Source: Oscillibacter faecalis_A (lineage in GTDB: Bacteria; Bacillota; Clostridia; Oscillospirales; Oscillospiraceae). From it: DNA of 64,000 nucleotides. The DNA is taken from contig NZ_JARFXX010000006.1 in assembly GCF_029218125.1 (NCBI RefSeq), positions 62,001-126,000 on the forward strand, read 5' to 3'. Positions within the stretch are counted from its first letter, which is position 1, and every line of letters starts with the position of its first letter. Shown one piece after another: positions 25,220 through 34,400 of the stretch. The position numbers were made by a program, and so were the translations under genes. Below the pieces are notes generated by a model, which worked only from the letters and a program-made list of their open reading frames with translations, ran no database searches and was not told where the DNA came from.

Positions 25220-25247
25220 TTGACAACAGTCGGAAAAACGGTATAAT
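25220..25247 (+). promoter_or_regulatory. Sigma-A promoter of the alaS T-box leader
   Basis: TTGACA (25220-25225) and TATAAT (25242-25247), both perfect hexamers with a 16-base spacer. The transcript would start near 25254. Confidence 0.85.
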
Positions 25248-25253
25248 GACTTC

Positions 25254-25497
25254 TGTATTCAATCTTTAAAAACGCTTGGATGAAGTCAGCTTTCCGAAAC
25301 CGGATCAGCGAGAGGGAGATTTGGTGCAAGTCCCTTACCTACGCCGGGAAGCAGCCGCTTCGGAGCGGCCCGCGGTGAGCGGGACGGGTCACGCCGTTAC
25401 CGGTGGCTAAGATGTCCCCAAGGATGGGGGATAATTAGGGTGGTACCGTGAAGCAATGCTTCGCCCCTATGTCCGGGGCGGAGCATTTTATTTTTCG
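25254..25497 (+). promoter_or_regulatory. T-box riboswitch upstream of alaS
   Basis: tRNA-sensing leader that reads through into alaS when uncharged tRNA-Ala binds. The stem I distal motif GGTGCAAGTCCC is at 25323-25334, a GCCGCT-TCGG-AGCGGC hairpin at 25354-25369, and the T-box AGGGTGGTACCGTG at 25437-25450. The UGGU bulge ends in U, able to pair with an A discriminator as in tRNA-Ala. A GCA at 25351 or GCC at 25343 could be the alanine specifier; this is not settled by eye. A strong terminator (25456-25495) overlaps the antiterminator. Confidence 0.93.
25456..25495 (+). terminator. T-box regulated terminator before alaS
   Basis: ATGCTTCGCCCC pairs with GGGGCGGAGCAT (one G-T pair) and is followed by TTTTATTTTT. 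It is mutually exclusive with the T-box antiterminator. Confidence 0.9.
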
Positions 25498-25600
25498 GTA
25501 AGAAAGCCGCCGTGGAACGTTGCCAACGGTTCCATTCCGGCCGGAAATCCGGTTTACAGTCAAAAATCAAGAAATTTACATAAAAATGGAGGAAATGAAT

Positions 25601-28267
25601 ATGTCTGAACCCAAGTACTATGGCCTCAACGAACTGCGGGAGATGTTCCTGCACTTTTTCGAGACCAAGGGCCATCTGCGCCTGCCCAGCTTTTCCCTGA
25701 TTCCCCAGAGTGATGCCAGCCTGCTGCTCATCAACTCCGGTATGGCGCCTATGAAGCCCTATTTCACCGGCGAGCAGGAGCCGCCCCGGCACCGGGTCAC
25801 TACCTGCCAGAAGTGCATCCGCACCGGCGATATTGAAAACATCGGCCACACGGCCCGCCACGGCACCTATTTTGAGATGCTGGGCAACTTCTCCTTTGGA
25901 GATTACTTTAAGAAAGAGGCCATTCGGTGGGCTTGGGAATTTCTGACCTCTCCCGAGTGGGTGGGACTGGATCCCAATCGCCTGTATCCCTCTGTATTTG
26001 CAGGTAATGAGACAACACCTGTTGATGAAGAGGCTTTCCGCATCTGGCACGAGGATATTGGCATTCCCGAAGACCGTATCTTCAAATTCGGCAAGGAGGA
26101 CAACTTCTGGGAGCATGGCTCCGGCCCCTGCGGTCCCTGCTCTGAGATATACTATGACCGCGGTGAGAAGTACGGCTGCGGCAAGCCCGGCTGCACTGTG
26201 GGTTGCGACTGCGACCGCTATATGGAAGTTTGGAATCTGGTGTTCTCTCAGTTTGACAACGATGGTCATGACCACTACACTGTGCTGAAGCAGAAGAACA
26301 TCGATACCGGTATGGGCCTTGAGCGTCTGGCTGTTGTCTGCCAGAATGTGAACTCTCTGTTCGATGTGGACACCGTGATGAACATTACCAATAAGGTTAC
26401 GGAGATCACCGGTGCCAGCTACGGCCAGAGCCAGGAGAAGGACGTATCCCTCCGGGTCATCACCGACCATATCCGTTCCGCCAGCTTCATGATCTGCGAC
26501 GGTGTGCTGCCCTCCAACGAGGGCCGGGGCTACGTGCTGCGCCGCCTGCTGCGCCGGGCCGCCCGCCACGGCAAGCTGCTGGGCGTCAACAAGCCCTTCC
26601 TGTATGAGGTGGTGGACACCGTTGTTCACGAAAACGAGGGCCACTATCCCGAACTGCGGGAGCGTCAGGCCTATATCACCAAGGTCATCCGGGTGGAGGA
26701 GGAGAACTTCGCCAAGACCATTGACGGCGGCATGAGAATCTTCGATCAGCTGCTGGCTGAGCACAAGGAAAAGGGGGAGACCACCTTCTCCGGCGCGGAC
26801 GCTTTCAAGCTGTACGATACCTACGGCTTCCCCATTGACCTGACGGTGGAGATGGTGGAGGACGAGGGCATGACGCTGGACCGCGCCGCTTTCGACCGGG
26901 AGATGCAGGAACAGAAGACCCGCGCCCGTGAGGCCCGGAAAGCTCTGGGCGATCTGGGCTGGGCCGGTGTGGAGTTCGGCAAGGACATTCCCTCCACGGA
27001 GTTTGTGGGCTATGACCATGATACCGTAGACGATGCTAAAATCGTTGCGCTGGTAGTGGAAAACGAGCAGGCCGAGGAGCTGATGAGCGGCGTGGAGGGC
27101 ATTGTGGTGCTGGACAAGACGCCGTTCTACGCTGAAATGGGCGGTCAGGTGGCCGACCACGGCGTCATCACCTGCGGCAATGCCAGATTTGAGGTCAATA
27201 ACGTCCAGAAGAACAAGGGCGGCAAGTTCATGCACTACGGCAAGGTGGTCTCCGGCGAGTTCAAGGTGGGGGAGACTGTAACGGCCTCCATCGATACCGA
27301 ACGCCGCAAGGGCGTCCGTCGTGCCCACAGCGCCACGCACCTGTTGGACGCTGCGCTGAAGAAGGTGCTGGGCGACCATGTGCATCAGGCCGGCTCTCTG
27401 GTGGAGCCCGACCGGCTGCGGTTTGACTTCACCCACTTTGAAGCCATTACCCCGGAGCAGCTTGCGCAGGTGGATCAGATCGTCAACGATGCCATTCTGG
27501 AGGGCATCCCCGTGGTGACGGAGGTCCTTCCCATTGAGGAGGCCAAGAAGAAGGGCGCTGTGGCCATGTTCGGCGAGAAGTATAGCGACGTGGTCCGCGT
27601 GGTGGAAATGGGCGGCGTGTCCATGGAATTCTGCGGCGGCACCCATGTGGATAACACCGCTAAGGTGGGTCCCTTCCGCATCAAGAGCGAGGCGTCCGTT
27701 GCCTCCGGCGTCCGCCGGATCGAGGCTACCGTGGGCCAGCTGACGCTGGACACCGTGAACCGCAACCAGCAGGTGCTGTTCCACATCGCCCAGATGTTCA
27801 AGACGAACCCCGGCGAGCTGGAGAGCCGTCTGGAGCAGCAGATGAATGAAATGAAGGAGCTGCGCCACGCGCTGGAGAAGTTCAAGGAGGAGGCGTCTCT
27901 GGGCGAGGCCCGGAGCTTCCTGATGTCCGCCAAGGATGTGGACGGCCTGAAGGTCATCACCGCTCAGCGGGATGGTATGGACGCTGCCGCCATGCGGAAG
28001 CAGGGCGATTTCCTCCGGGACAAGGAGCCCGGTGTGGTAGGCGTTCTGGCCTCTGTCAACGAGGGCAAGGTAACGCTGCTGGCGGTCTGCGGCAAGGACG
28101 CCGTGGCCCGGGGCATTAAGGCCGGCGATATCATCAAGGCCATTGCGCCCATCTGCGGCGGCAAGGGCGGCGGCAAGCCAGACTCCGCCATGGGCGGCGG
28201 CACGGAGCCCAGCAAGGTGGACGATGCGCTGGCGGCCGTGGACGATTTCGTGGCCGGTAAGCTGTAA
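25601..28267 (+). CDS. alaS: Alanyl-tRNA synthetase
   Basis: Charges tRNA-Ala. The 888-residue class II synthetase has the catalytic core (FHETKGH-like FFETKGHLRLPS, LLINSGMAPMKPYF, RHGTYFEMLGNFSFGDYFK), the editing domain with the metal-binding HSATHLLDAAL and CGGTHVDNT, and a C-terminal glycine-rich C-Ala end (GGKGGGKPDSAMGGG). ATG 25601 follows GGAGG by eight bases; frame upstream of that belongs to the leader. Expression is set by the T-box. It is followed 11 bases later by a cupin gene and then a HIT gene in one unit. Confidence 0.98.
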   Translation: MSEPKYYGLNELREMFLHFFETKGHLRLPSFSLIPQSDASLLLINSGMAPMKPYFTGEQEPPRHRVTTCQKCIRTGDIENIGHTARHGTYFEMLGNFSFGDYFKKEAIRWAWEFLTSPEWVGLDPNRLYPSVFAGNETTPVDEEAFRIWHEDIGIPEDRIFKFGKEDNFWEHGSGPCGPCSEIYYDRGEKYGCGKPGCTVGCDCDRYMEVWNLVFSQFDNDGHDHYTVLKQKNIDTGMGLERLAVVCQNVNSLFDVDTVMNITNKVTEITGASYGQSQEKDVSLRVITDHIRSASFMICDGVLPSNEGRGYVLRRLLRRAARHGKLLGVNKPFLYEVVDTVVHENEGHYPELRERQAYITKVIRVEEENFAKTIDGGMRIFDQLLAEHKEKGETTFSGADAFKLYDTYGFPIDLTVEMVEDEGMTLDRAAFDREMQEQKTRAREARKALGDLGWAGVEFGKDIPSTEFVGYDHDTVDDAKIVALVVENEQAEELMSGVEGIVVLDKTPFYAEMGGQVADHGVITCGNARFEVNNVQKNKGGKFMHYGKVVSGEFKVGETVTASIDTERRKGVRRAHSATHLLDAALKKVLGDHVHQAGSLVEPDRLRFDFTHFEAITPEQLAQVDQIVNDAILEGIPVVTEVLPIEEAKKKGAVAMFGEKYSDVVRVVEMGGVSMEFCGGTHVDNTAKVGPFRIKSEASVASGVRRIEATVGQLTLDTVNRNQQVLFHIAQMFKTNPGELESRLEQQMNEMKELRHALEKFKEEASLGEARSFLMSAKDVDGLKVITAQRDGMDAAAMRKQGDFLRDKEPGVVGVLASVNEGKVTLLAVCGKDAVARGIKAGDIIKAIAPICGGKGGGKPDSAMGGGTEPSKVDDALAAVDDFVAGKL

Positions 28268-28278
28268 GAGGAGCGCGT

Positions 28279-28614
28279 ATGCTGATTCGTTTTGACGAGC
28301 TTGCGCGCACCGTTGTGCCCCACATGAAGGGCGGCGAGGGCGAGGCCCAATTACAGTCCGTGGCCGACGCGGACAATAAAATCATGCGAAGCGTCCTGAC
28401 ACCGGGGGCTTCCATCGGCCTGCACACCCATGAGACCAGCAGCGAGATCATGTATTTCCTCTCCGGCACGGGCAAGGTGCTCTGTGACGGAGTGTGGGAG
28501 CGGGTAACGCCCGGCACCTGTCATTACTGCCCCAGAGGCTCCAGCCACACGCTCATCAACGATGGGACGGAGGATCTGGTGACCTTTGCCGTGGTGCCGG
28601 AGCATACGAAATAA
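28279..28614 (+). CDS. Cupin domain protein
   Basis: Single-domain cupin of 111 residues. Motif 1 (GLHTHETSSEIMYFLSGTG) and motif 2 (PRGSSHTLINDG) give the His/His/Glu...His metal set of the barrel. The small size suits a sugar-binding or metal-dependent isomerase-like cupin, but the substrate cannot be told. ATG 28279 follows AGAGGAG. It lies between alaS and a HIT-family gene, probably read from the T-box promoter, a common clostridial companion set without an established link. Confidence 0.88.
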   Translation: MLIRFDELARTVVPHMKGGEGEAQLQSVADADNKIMRSVLTPGASIGLHTHETSSEIMYFLSGTGKVLCDGVWERVTPGTCHYCPRGSSHTLINDGTEDLVTFAVVPEHTK

Positions 28615-28641
28615 GAACGAACTGCGAAAGGAGTGAATGAT

Positions 28642-28980
28642 ATGAGCGATTGCCTGTTTTGTAAGATCAGCGCCGGGGAAATTCCCAGCAACAAGGTCTA
28701 TGAGGACGATCTGTGCTATGCCTTTTATGACATCGCACCCCAGGCCCCTGTACACTTTCTGGTGATTCCCAAGGCCCACATTGCCTCTGTTTCCGCTGTC
28801 ACGGCGGAAAACAGCGCCGTAGTGGCCCACATTTTTGAGGTCATTGCCAAGCTGGCGAAGGAGCTGGGTCTGGAGAGCTACCGCGTGGTGTCCAACATCG
28901 GGGAGCAGGCGGGACAGAGCGTGTTCCACCTGCACTTCCATGTGCTGTCCGGCCGGGATATGACTTGGCCTCCGGGCTGA
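28642..28980 (+). CDS. HIT family nucleotide-binding protein (HinT-like)
   Basis: Histidine-triad hydrolase of nucleoside phosphoramidates and related adenylates; HinT proteins can act on aminoacyl-AMP, which would fit placement after alaS. The 112 residues start CLFCKISAGEIPSNKVYED, a zinc-type N-terminus, contain PKAHIASVS, and carry the HxHxH triad in VFHLHFHVLSG. ATG 28642 follows AAAGGAGTG. A terminator follows at 29019. Confidence 0.94.
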   Translation: MSDCLFCKISAGEIPSNKVYEDDLCYAFYDIAPQAPVHFLVIPKAHIASVSAVTAENSAVVAHIFEVIAKLAKELGLESYRVVSNIGEQAGQSVFHLHFHVLSGRDMTWPPG

Positions 28981-29018
28981 TTTCGCAATGGCGGCGGCGC
29001 CGTTTTTACGGCAGTCTC

Positions 29019-29050
29019 AAGCGGCATGGCATTTGCCATGCCGCTTTTTC
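29019..29050 (+). terminator. Terminator of the alaS-cupin-HIT unit
   Basis: AAGCGGCATGGCA pairs with TGCCATGCCGCTT around a TT loop region and runs into TTTTTC. Beyond it, 29051-29219 holds no supported gene. Confidence 0.88.
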
Positions 29051-29219
29051 TTGGGCACAGAAAGCGGGCGGCTTTCGGGTGGGAGAGCTTTCAACACGGC
29101 GTAGGAGTGACAGAGACAGACGGTTTCCGAAAAAATGACGGAAAACAGACGAAAAAACGCCGGAAACTTGCGAAAAGTGAAGAAAGGCACAAAAAGCAAA
29201 GATTATTTTTGAAAAATGC

Positions 29220-29248
29220 TTGACGAGCTTGGACACCCATGCTATAAT
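29220..29248 (+). promoter_or_regulatory. Promoter of the str operon
   Basis: TTGACG and TATAAT with a 17-base spacer, about 60 bases before the L7Ae-like start. It would drive L7Ae-rpsL-rpsG-fusA-tuf. Confidence 0.8.
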
Positions 29249-29309
29249 TTCAAACTGCGTGGATTATGATTCCACGAATTTTGCCATGTATTTTCAGGAG
29301 GTCTCCCCT

Positions 29310-29549
29310 GTGTTGACAGCACTTGCGTCCCGGGAAAGGGTAGTCGGCGTGAAGCAGTCCGCCAGAGCGATCCGGGACGGGCGGGCAGAGGAAATATTCT
29401 TAGCCTGCGATGCCGATACGGCGGTGACGGACCGCATTCGCCAATGCTGCGGCGCGCTGCCGGTCAACGAGACCTATACCATGGCGCAGCTCGGGCGTCT
29501 GTGCGGCATCGCGGTGGGCGCGTCCGTTGTGACCCTACTGAAAAAATAA
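29310..29549 (+). CDS. L7Ae-like ribosomal protein (YbxF/RplGB type)
   Basis: Small RNA-binding protein of the L7Ae/L30e/S12e superfamily, which recognises kink-turns and is the usual first gene before rpsL in Firmicutes. GTG 29310 gives 79 residues and lies seven bases after a perfect AGGAGGT; longer frames would start on the promoter. Motifs are VVGVKQSARAIRDGRAEEIFLACDAD and GRLCGIAVGASVVTLL. About 90 bases separate it from rpsL. Confidence 0.9.
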   Translation: MLTALASRERVVGVKQSARAIRDGRAEEIFLACDADTAVTDRIRQCCGALPVNETYTMAQLGRLCGIAVGASVVTLLKK

Positions 29550-29640
29550 CGGTTTTTTCGGAATAGGCTTTGGCCGTTCCGCAAAAAATAAAGGCTGCCG
29601 ATTGTCAGCGGCCGCATTTTCAAAGAAAGGAGAACTATCC

Positions 29641-30057
29641 ATGCCTACTTTTAACCAGCTGGTCCGTAAGGGCAGAGAGCAGGTGACTTCCAAGTCCACT
29701 TCTCCCGCTCTGCAGTTTGGTCTGAACACGCTGAAGACCAAGACCACCGATCTCCCTTCTCCCCAGAAGAGAGGCGTCTGCACCGCCGTGAGAACTGCGA
29801 CCCCCAAGAAGCCGAACTCCGCACTGCGTAAGATCGCCCGTGTGCGTCTGACCAACGGCTACGAGGTCACCGCTTACATTCCCGGCGTCGGCCACTCCCT
29901 GCAGGAGCACTCCGTTGTTATGATCCGCGGCGGCCGTGTCAAGGACCTCCCCGGCGTTCGTTATCACATTATCCGTGGTACTCTGGATGCACAGGGTGTT
30001 CAGGGCCGTATGCAGAGCCGTTCCAAGTACGGTGCCAAGCGTCCCAAGCAGAAGTAA
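29641..30057 (+). CDS. rpsL: 30S ribosomal protein S12
   Basis: Decoding-centre protein. 138 residues starting MPTFNQLVRKGRE, with the conserved TATPKKPNSALRKIARVRLTNG loop and PGVGHSLQEHSVVMIRGGRVKDLPGVRYH. Lys56-Lys57 in TPKKPNS match the wild-type streptomycin-sensitive state. ATG 29641 follows AAAGAAAGGAG. Second gene of the str operon. Confidence 0.98.
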   Translation: MPTFNQLVRKGREQVTSKSTSPALQFGLNTLKTKTTDLPSPQKRGVCTAVRTATPKKPNSALRKIARVRLTNGYEVTAYIPGVGHSLQEHSVVMIRGGRVKDLPGVRYHIIRGTLDAQGVQGRMQSRSKYGAKRPKQK

Positions 30058-30186
30058 GTTCTGCCATTAAATTGAGCTTTGCCGAAAAGGTTTTATATAT
30101 AACTACCTCTTTGGCAGGCCGTACAGCGGCTTATGAAACCGCTGAGTACCTATGATTTCTATTATAATAAGAAGGAGGGAAGCAAA

Positions 30187-30657
30187 GTGCCCAGAAGAGG
30201 TAATGTTCCCAAGAGAGAAGTTCTGCCCGATCCTATGTACGGCAGTGTGCTGGTGACGAAGCTCGTCAACAGCGTCATGCTGGACGGCAAGAAGGGCGTG
30301 GCTCAGAAGGTGGTTTACGCTGCTTTCGATCAGATCAAGGAGAAGACCGAGAAGGACCCCGTTGAGGTGTTCCAGCAGGCTATGGAGAATGTCATGCCCA
30401 GCTTGGAGGTCAAGGCCCGCCGTGTCGGCGGCGCCAACTATCAGGTGCCTATGGAGGTCCGTCCCGCCCGTCGGCAGACTCTGGCTCTGCGCTGGCTGAC
30501 CGCGTATTCCCGCGCCCGCAGCGAGCGTACCATGGCCGAGCGTCTGGCCGGTGAGCTGATGGACGCCGCCAACAACACCGGCGCATCTGTGAAGAAGCGC
30601 GAGGAAATGCACAAGCAGGCTGAAGCCAACAAGGCGTTCGCCCACTTCCGCTGGTAA
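30187..30657 (+). CDS. rpsG: 30S ribosomal protein S7
   Basis: Head-assembly protein that binds 16S rRNA. GTG 30187 (PRRGNVPKREVLPDPMYGS) gives the standard 156 residues and follows AAGGAGGG; an earlier in-frame ATG lacks a ribosome site. NSVMLDGKKGVAQKVVY, NVMPSLEVKARRVGGANYQVP and KKREEMHKQAEANKAFAHFRW are typical. The 129-base gap before it is longer than usual and could hold the S7 autoregulatory site, which I cannot define. Confidence 0.97.
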   Translation: MPRRGNVPKREVLPDPMYGSVLVTKLVNSVMLDGKKGVAQKVVYAAFDQIKEKTEKDPVEVFQQAMENVMPSLEVKARRVGGANYQVPMEVRPARRQTLALRWLTAYSRARSERTMAERLAGELMDAANNTGASVKKREEMHKQAEANKAFAHFRW

Positions 30658-30672
30658 GGCAAGGAGTAGAGT

Positions 30673-32778
30673 ATGCCGAGAAAAACACCGCTGAAAGACG
30701 TTCGCAATATCGGTATCATGGCACACATCGATGCCGGTAAGACCACCACGACCGAGCGTATTCTGTACTACACCGGCGTGAACTACAAGATCGGTGAGAC
30801 CCATGACGGTACCGCCACCATGGACTGGATGGCGCAGGAGCAGGAGCGCGGCATCACCATTACGTCCGCTGCTACCACCTGCTTCTGGAAGGGTTCCAAG
30901 AATCAGTTCCCTTCCACCCGTATCAACATCATCGACACCCCGGGCCACGTGGACTTCACCGTTGAGGTCCAGCGTTCCCTGCGCGTGCTGGACGGTTCTG
31001 TGACCGTTCTGTGCGCCAAGGGCGGCGTGGAGCCCCAGTCTGAGACCGTGTGGCGTCAGGCTGACGAGTACAAGGTCCCCCGCATGATTTACGTCAACAA
31101 GATGGATATCATGGGCGCGGACTTCTACAACGTTCTGCACATGATTCATGACCGTCTCAAGTGCAACGCTGTCCCCATCCAGCTGCCTATCGGCGCTGAG
31201 GATACCTTCAAGGGTATCATCGACCTGGTGGAGATGGACGCCGACATCTATTATGATGAGATGGGCAAGGATATGCGCGTTGAGGCCATTCCCGCCGATA
31301 TGGTGGATCTGGCCAACGAGTACCGCGAAAAGCTCCTGGACGCTGTCTCCATGTTCGATGACTCCATTATGGAGGACTATCTGGAGGGCAAGGAGATCGC
31401 GCAGGACCGCATCCGCAAGGCCATCCGTCAGGCGACCATCGCCAACGAGATGGTGCCCATCACCTGCGGTACCTCCTACCGCAACAAGGGCGTTCAGAAG
31501 CTGCTGGACGCTATCGTGGACTATATGCCCGCACCCAATGACGTTCCCGCTATCAAGGGCGTCAACCCCAAGACCGATGAGGAGGAGGACCGTCATCCCA
31601 GCGATGATGAGCCGTTCTCCGCTCTGGCCTTCAAGATCATGACTGACCCCTATGTGGGCCGTCTGAGCTTCTTCCGTGTGTACTCCGGTCACCTGACCAC
31701 CGGTTCCTCCGTGCTCAACAGCGTGAAGAACCAGAAGGAGCGCATGGGCCGTATTCTGCAGATGCACGCCAATCACCGTGAGGACATCGAAGAGGTCTGG
31801 GCCGGCGATATCGCCGCTGCCGTGGGCCTGAAGAATACCACCACCGGCGATACGCTGTGCGATGAGAAGGCTCCTGTGATTCTGGAGTCCATGGACTTCC
31901 CCGAGCCCGTTATCCGCGTTGCCATCGAGCCCAAGACCAAGGCCGGTCAGGAGAAGATGGGCCTTGCGCTGGTGAAGCTGGCTGAGGAGGACCCCACGTT
32001 CAAGACCTACACCGATGAGGAGACGGGACAGACAATCATCGCCGGCATGGGCGAGCTGCATCTGGAGATCATCGTTGACCGTCTGCTGCGCGAGTTCAAG
32101 GTGGAGGCCAATGTCGGCGCACCGCAGGTCGCTTACAAGGAGACTGTCCGCAAGAAGGTGGATCAGGATACCAAGTACAAGCGCCAGAGCGGTGGTTCCG
32201 GTCAGTACGGCCATGTCAAGATCACTGTGGAGCCCAACGAGTCCGGCAAGGGCTACGAGTTTGTCAATGCCGTTGTCGGCGGTGCCATCCCCAAGGAGTT
32301 CATTCCCGCTGTCGATGCTGGTATTCAGGGTGCCCTGCAGTCCGGCGTGGTGGCAGGCTTCCCCGTGGTGGATGTCAAGGTCACGCTGTACGATGGCTCC
32401 TATCACGAGGTCGACTCCTCTGAAATGGCGTTTAAGATCGCCGGTTCCATGGCCTTCAAGGAGGCTATGCGCAAGGCGGATCCCGTTCTGCTGGAGCCCA
32501 TCATGAAGGTCTCCGTCATTGTGCCCGATGAGTATTTGGGCACCGTTATCGGCGATCTGACCTCTCGCCGCGGCCAGATTCAGGGTCAGGAGGCTCGTCC
32601 CGGCGCACAGCAGGTGGACGCTCTGGTGCCTCTGGCCAATATGTTCGGTTACGCCACCGATCTGCGTTCCAACACGCAGGGCCGTGGTCAGTACACCATG
32701 GAGCCTCACAGCTATGCTGAAATTCCCAAGAGCATTCGCGACAAGATCGTTGAGGAGCGCGGCAAGAAGGCTGAATAA
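30673..32778 (+). CDS. fusA: Elongation factor G
   Basis: GTPase that drives translocation. 701 residues with G1 AHIDAGKTTTTERIL, G2/G3 around ERGITITSAATT and DTPGHVDFTVEV, G4 NKMD, then domains II-V with SGQYGHVKI and the C-terminal EVDSSEMAFKIAGSMAF. ATG 30673 lies after AAGGAG, 15 bases past rpsG. Normal length and all switch residues present, so it is the housekeeping EF-G. Confidence 0.98.
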   Translation: MPRKTPLKDVRNIGIMAHIDAGKTTTTERILYYTGVNYKIGETHDGTATMDWMAQEQERGITITSAATTCFWKGSKNQFPSTRINIIDTPGHVDFTVEVQRSLRVLDGSVTVLCAKGGVEPQSETVWRQADEYKVPRMIYVNKMDIMGADFYNVLHMIHDRLKCNAVPIQLPIGAEDTFKGIIDLVEMDADIYYDEMGKDMRVEAIPADMVDLANEYREKLLDAVSMFDDSIMEDYLEGKEIAQDRIRKAIRQATIANEMVPITCGTSYRNKGVQKLLDAIVDYMPAPNDVPAIKGVNPKTDEEEDRHPSDDEPFSALAFKIMTDPYVGRLSFFRVYSGHLTTGSSVLNSVKNQKERMGRILQMHANHREDIEEVWAGDIAAAVGLKNTTTGDTLCDEKAPVILESMDFPEPVIRVAIEPKTKAGQEKMGLALVKLAEEDPTFKTYTDEETGQTIIAGMGELHLEIIVDRLLREFKVEANVGAPQVAYKETVRKKVDQDTKYKRQSGGSGQYGHVKITVEPNESGKGYEFVNAVVGGAIPKEFIPAVDAGIQGALQSGVVAGFPVVDVKVTLYDGSYHEVDSSEMAFKIAGSMAFKEAMRKADPVLLEPIMKVSVIVPDEYLGTVIGDLTSRRGQIQGQEARPGAQQVDALVPLANMFGYATDLRSNTQGRGQYTMEPHSYAEIPKSIRDKIVEERGKKAE

Positions 32779-32882
32779 TTCAGGTCTTGCTTTTCCTTGC
32801 AAAGTATTGTAAAATAAACGGTGCTATGAAACGCACCGCTAACAACAACCATTTTATCAACATGAATTAGGAGGATTTTCAA

Positions 32883-34085
32883 ATGGCTAAGCAGAAATTT
32901 GAAAGAACCAAGCCCCATGTTAACATCGGCACCATCGGCCATGTTGACCACGGCAAGACCACTCTGACCGCCGCTATCACCAAGTGGCTGTCCCTGCAGG
33001 GCAAGGCCGAGTTCGAGGCTTATGACAGCATCGATAAGGCTCCCGAGGAGAAGGAGCGCGGCATTACCATCAACACCGCTCACGTTGAGTATGAGACCGA
33101 GAAGCGTCACTATGCTCACGTTGACTGCCCGGGCCACGCCGACTATATCAAGAACATGATCACCGGCGCTGCTCAGATGGACGGTGCTATTCTGGTTATC
33201 GCTGCTACCGATGGCCCCATGGCTCAGACCCGTGAGCACATCCTGCTGGCCCGTCAGGTCGGCGTGCCCGCCATGGTCGTGTTCCTGAACAAGTGCGATC
33301 AGGTTGACGATGAGGAGCTGCTGGAGCTGGTCGAGATGGAAGTCCGCGAGCTGCTGAGCACCTACAACTTCCCCGGCGATGATATCCCCATCATCAAGGG
33401 CTCCGCTCTGAACGCCCTGATTTCCGAGTCCACCGATCCCAACGCTCCCGAGTATGCCTGCATCAAGGAGCTGATGGACGCTGTTGACGATTATATCCCC
33501 ACTCCCGACCGTAAGGCCGATATGCCCTTCCTGATGCCCGTTGAGGACGTCTTCACCATCTCCGGCCGTGGTACCGTTGCTACCGGCCGTGTGGAGCGTG
33601 GCCAGCTGAAGCTCTCCGAGGAAGTCGAGATCGTGGGCCTGTCCGACGAGAAGAAGAAGACCGTTGTTACCGGTATCGAGATGTTCCACAAGCTGCTGGA
33701 TTACGCCGAGGCCGGCGATAACATCGGCGCTCTGCTGCGTGGTATCGACCGTCAGGGTGTTGAGCGTGGTCAGGTTCTGTCCAAGCCCGGTTCCATTCAC
33801 CCCCACACCAAGTTCGTTGGCCAGGTTTACGTTCTGACCAAGGACGAGGGTGGCCGTCACACTCCTTTCTTCAATAACTATCGTCCTCAGTTCTACTTCC
33901 GTACCACCGACGTGACCGGCGTCATCACTCTGCCCGAGGGCACCGAGATGTGCATGCCCGGCGATAACGTCGACATGAAGGTCGAGCTGATCACCCCGAT
34001 CGCTATCGAGAAGGGCCTGCGTTTCGCTATCCGTGAGGGTGGCCGTACCGTTGGTTCCGGCGTTGTTATCGAGATCGACGAGTAA
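32883..34085 (+). CDS. tuf: Elongation factor Tu
   Basis: Delivers aminoacyl-tRNA to the ribosome. 400 residues: GHVDHGKTTLTAA (G1), ERGITINTAHVEYE (G2), DCPGHADYIKNMITGAAQMDGAILV (shown only as landmarks DCPGHADY and AAQMDGAIL), NKCD (G4), and the C-terminal domains with PGDNVDMKVELITPIA and FAIREGGRTVGSGVV. It follows fusA by 104 bases, with TAGGAGGATTTTC before the ATG, and ends at a strong terminator. Confidence 0.98.
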   Translation: MAKQKFERTKPHVNIGTIGHVDHGKTTLTAAITKWLSLQGKAEFEAYDSIDKAPEEKERGITINTAHVEYETEKRHYAHVDCPGHADYIKNMITGAAQMDGAILVIAATDGPMAQTREHILLARQVGVPAMVVFLNKCDQVDDEELLELVEMEVRELLSTYNFPGDDIPIIKGSALNALISESTDPNAPEYACIKELMDAVDDYIPTPDRKADMPFLMPVEDVFTISGRGTVATGRVERGQLKLSEEVEIVGLSDEKKKTVVTGIEMFHKLLDYAEAGDNIGALLRGIDRQGVERGQVLSKPGSIHPHTKFVGQVYVLTKDEGGRHTPFFNNYRPQFYFRTTDVTGVITLPEGTEMCMPGDNVDMKVELITPIAIEKGLRFAIREGGRTVGSGVVIEIDE

Positions 34086-34097
34086 TTTTGACTCATG

Positions 34098-34130
34098 AAA
34101 AGGACTGCCGCATTGCGGCAGTCCTTTTTT
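34098..34130 (+). terminator. Terminator of the str operon
   Basis: GGACTGCCGCA/TGCGGCAGTCC-type stem (AAAAGGACTGCCGC with GCGGCAGTCCTTTT) and a T-run, 12 bases after tuf. Confidence 0.92.
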
Positions 34131-34400
34131 GCGCTTAATATGACGATTTTACCCGAAAGATATAGAATGGGCTGCTTGAGACACATAGTAACACACATAG
34201 TAGGACGCACTATGACCTGAAAAATTACTTTTATGGAACAGGTGTCTTCGATGCAGCGGCAAAGTCCATTGTTCCCGTATGAATGACCTTATTTGGCGGG
34301 TAAAAGGGCGGAGCCATTGGCTCTGGGCATACCGGTGTTAATAGACGAGTGTACTTATCCTTATAAGTTTGTGAGCTACTTATTGTAGGTGTACTTGCAT
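34131..34400. other. Unassigned region between tuf and the nrd-XRE operon
   Basis: No confident gene. A direct repeat ACACATAGTA occurs at 34181 and 34193. One plus-strand frame is open across much of the region, with an ATG at 34233, a TGA at 34284-34286, and then 33 more codons to a TAG at 34386-34388. The two pieces share a frame and have protein-like composition, so a decayed small gene is possible, but no family was recognised and there is no ribosome site. Confidence 0.35.

Noticed and set aside
25397..27868. Minus-strand open frame of about 820 codons antisense to alaS
   Set aside because: Covers the T-box terminator and alaS; composition is artefactual.
29026..29223. 65-codon plus-strand frame between HIT and L7Ae genes
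   Set aside because: Starts inside the terminator stem and runs into the str promoter; Lys/Arg-rich tail from A-rich DNA.
30103..32802. Minus-strand open frame of about 900 codons antisense to rpsG and fusA
   Set aside because: Same codon-bias artefact over highly expressed genes.
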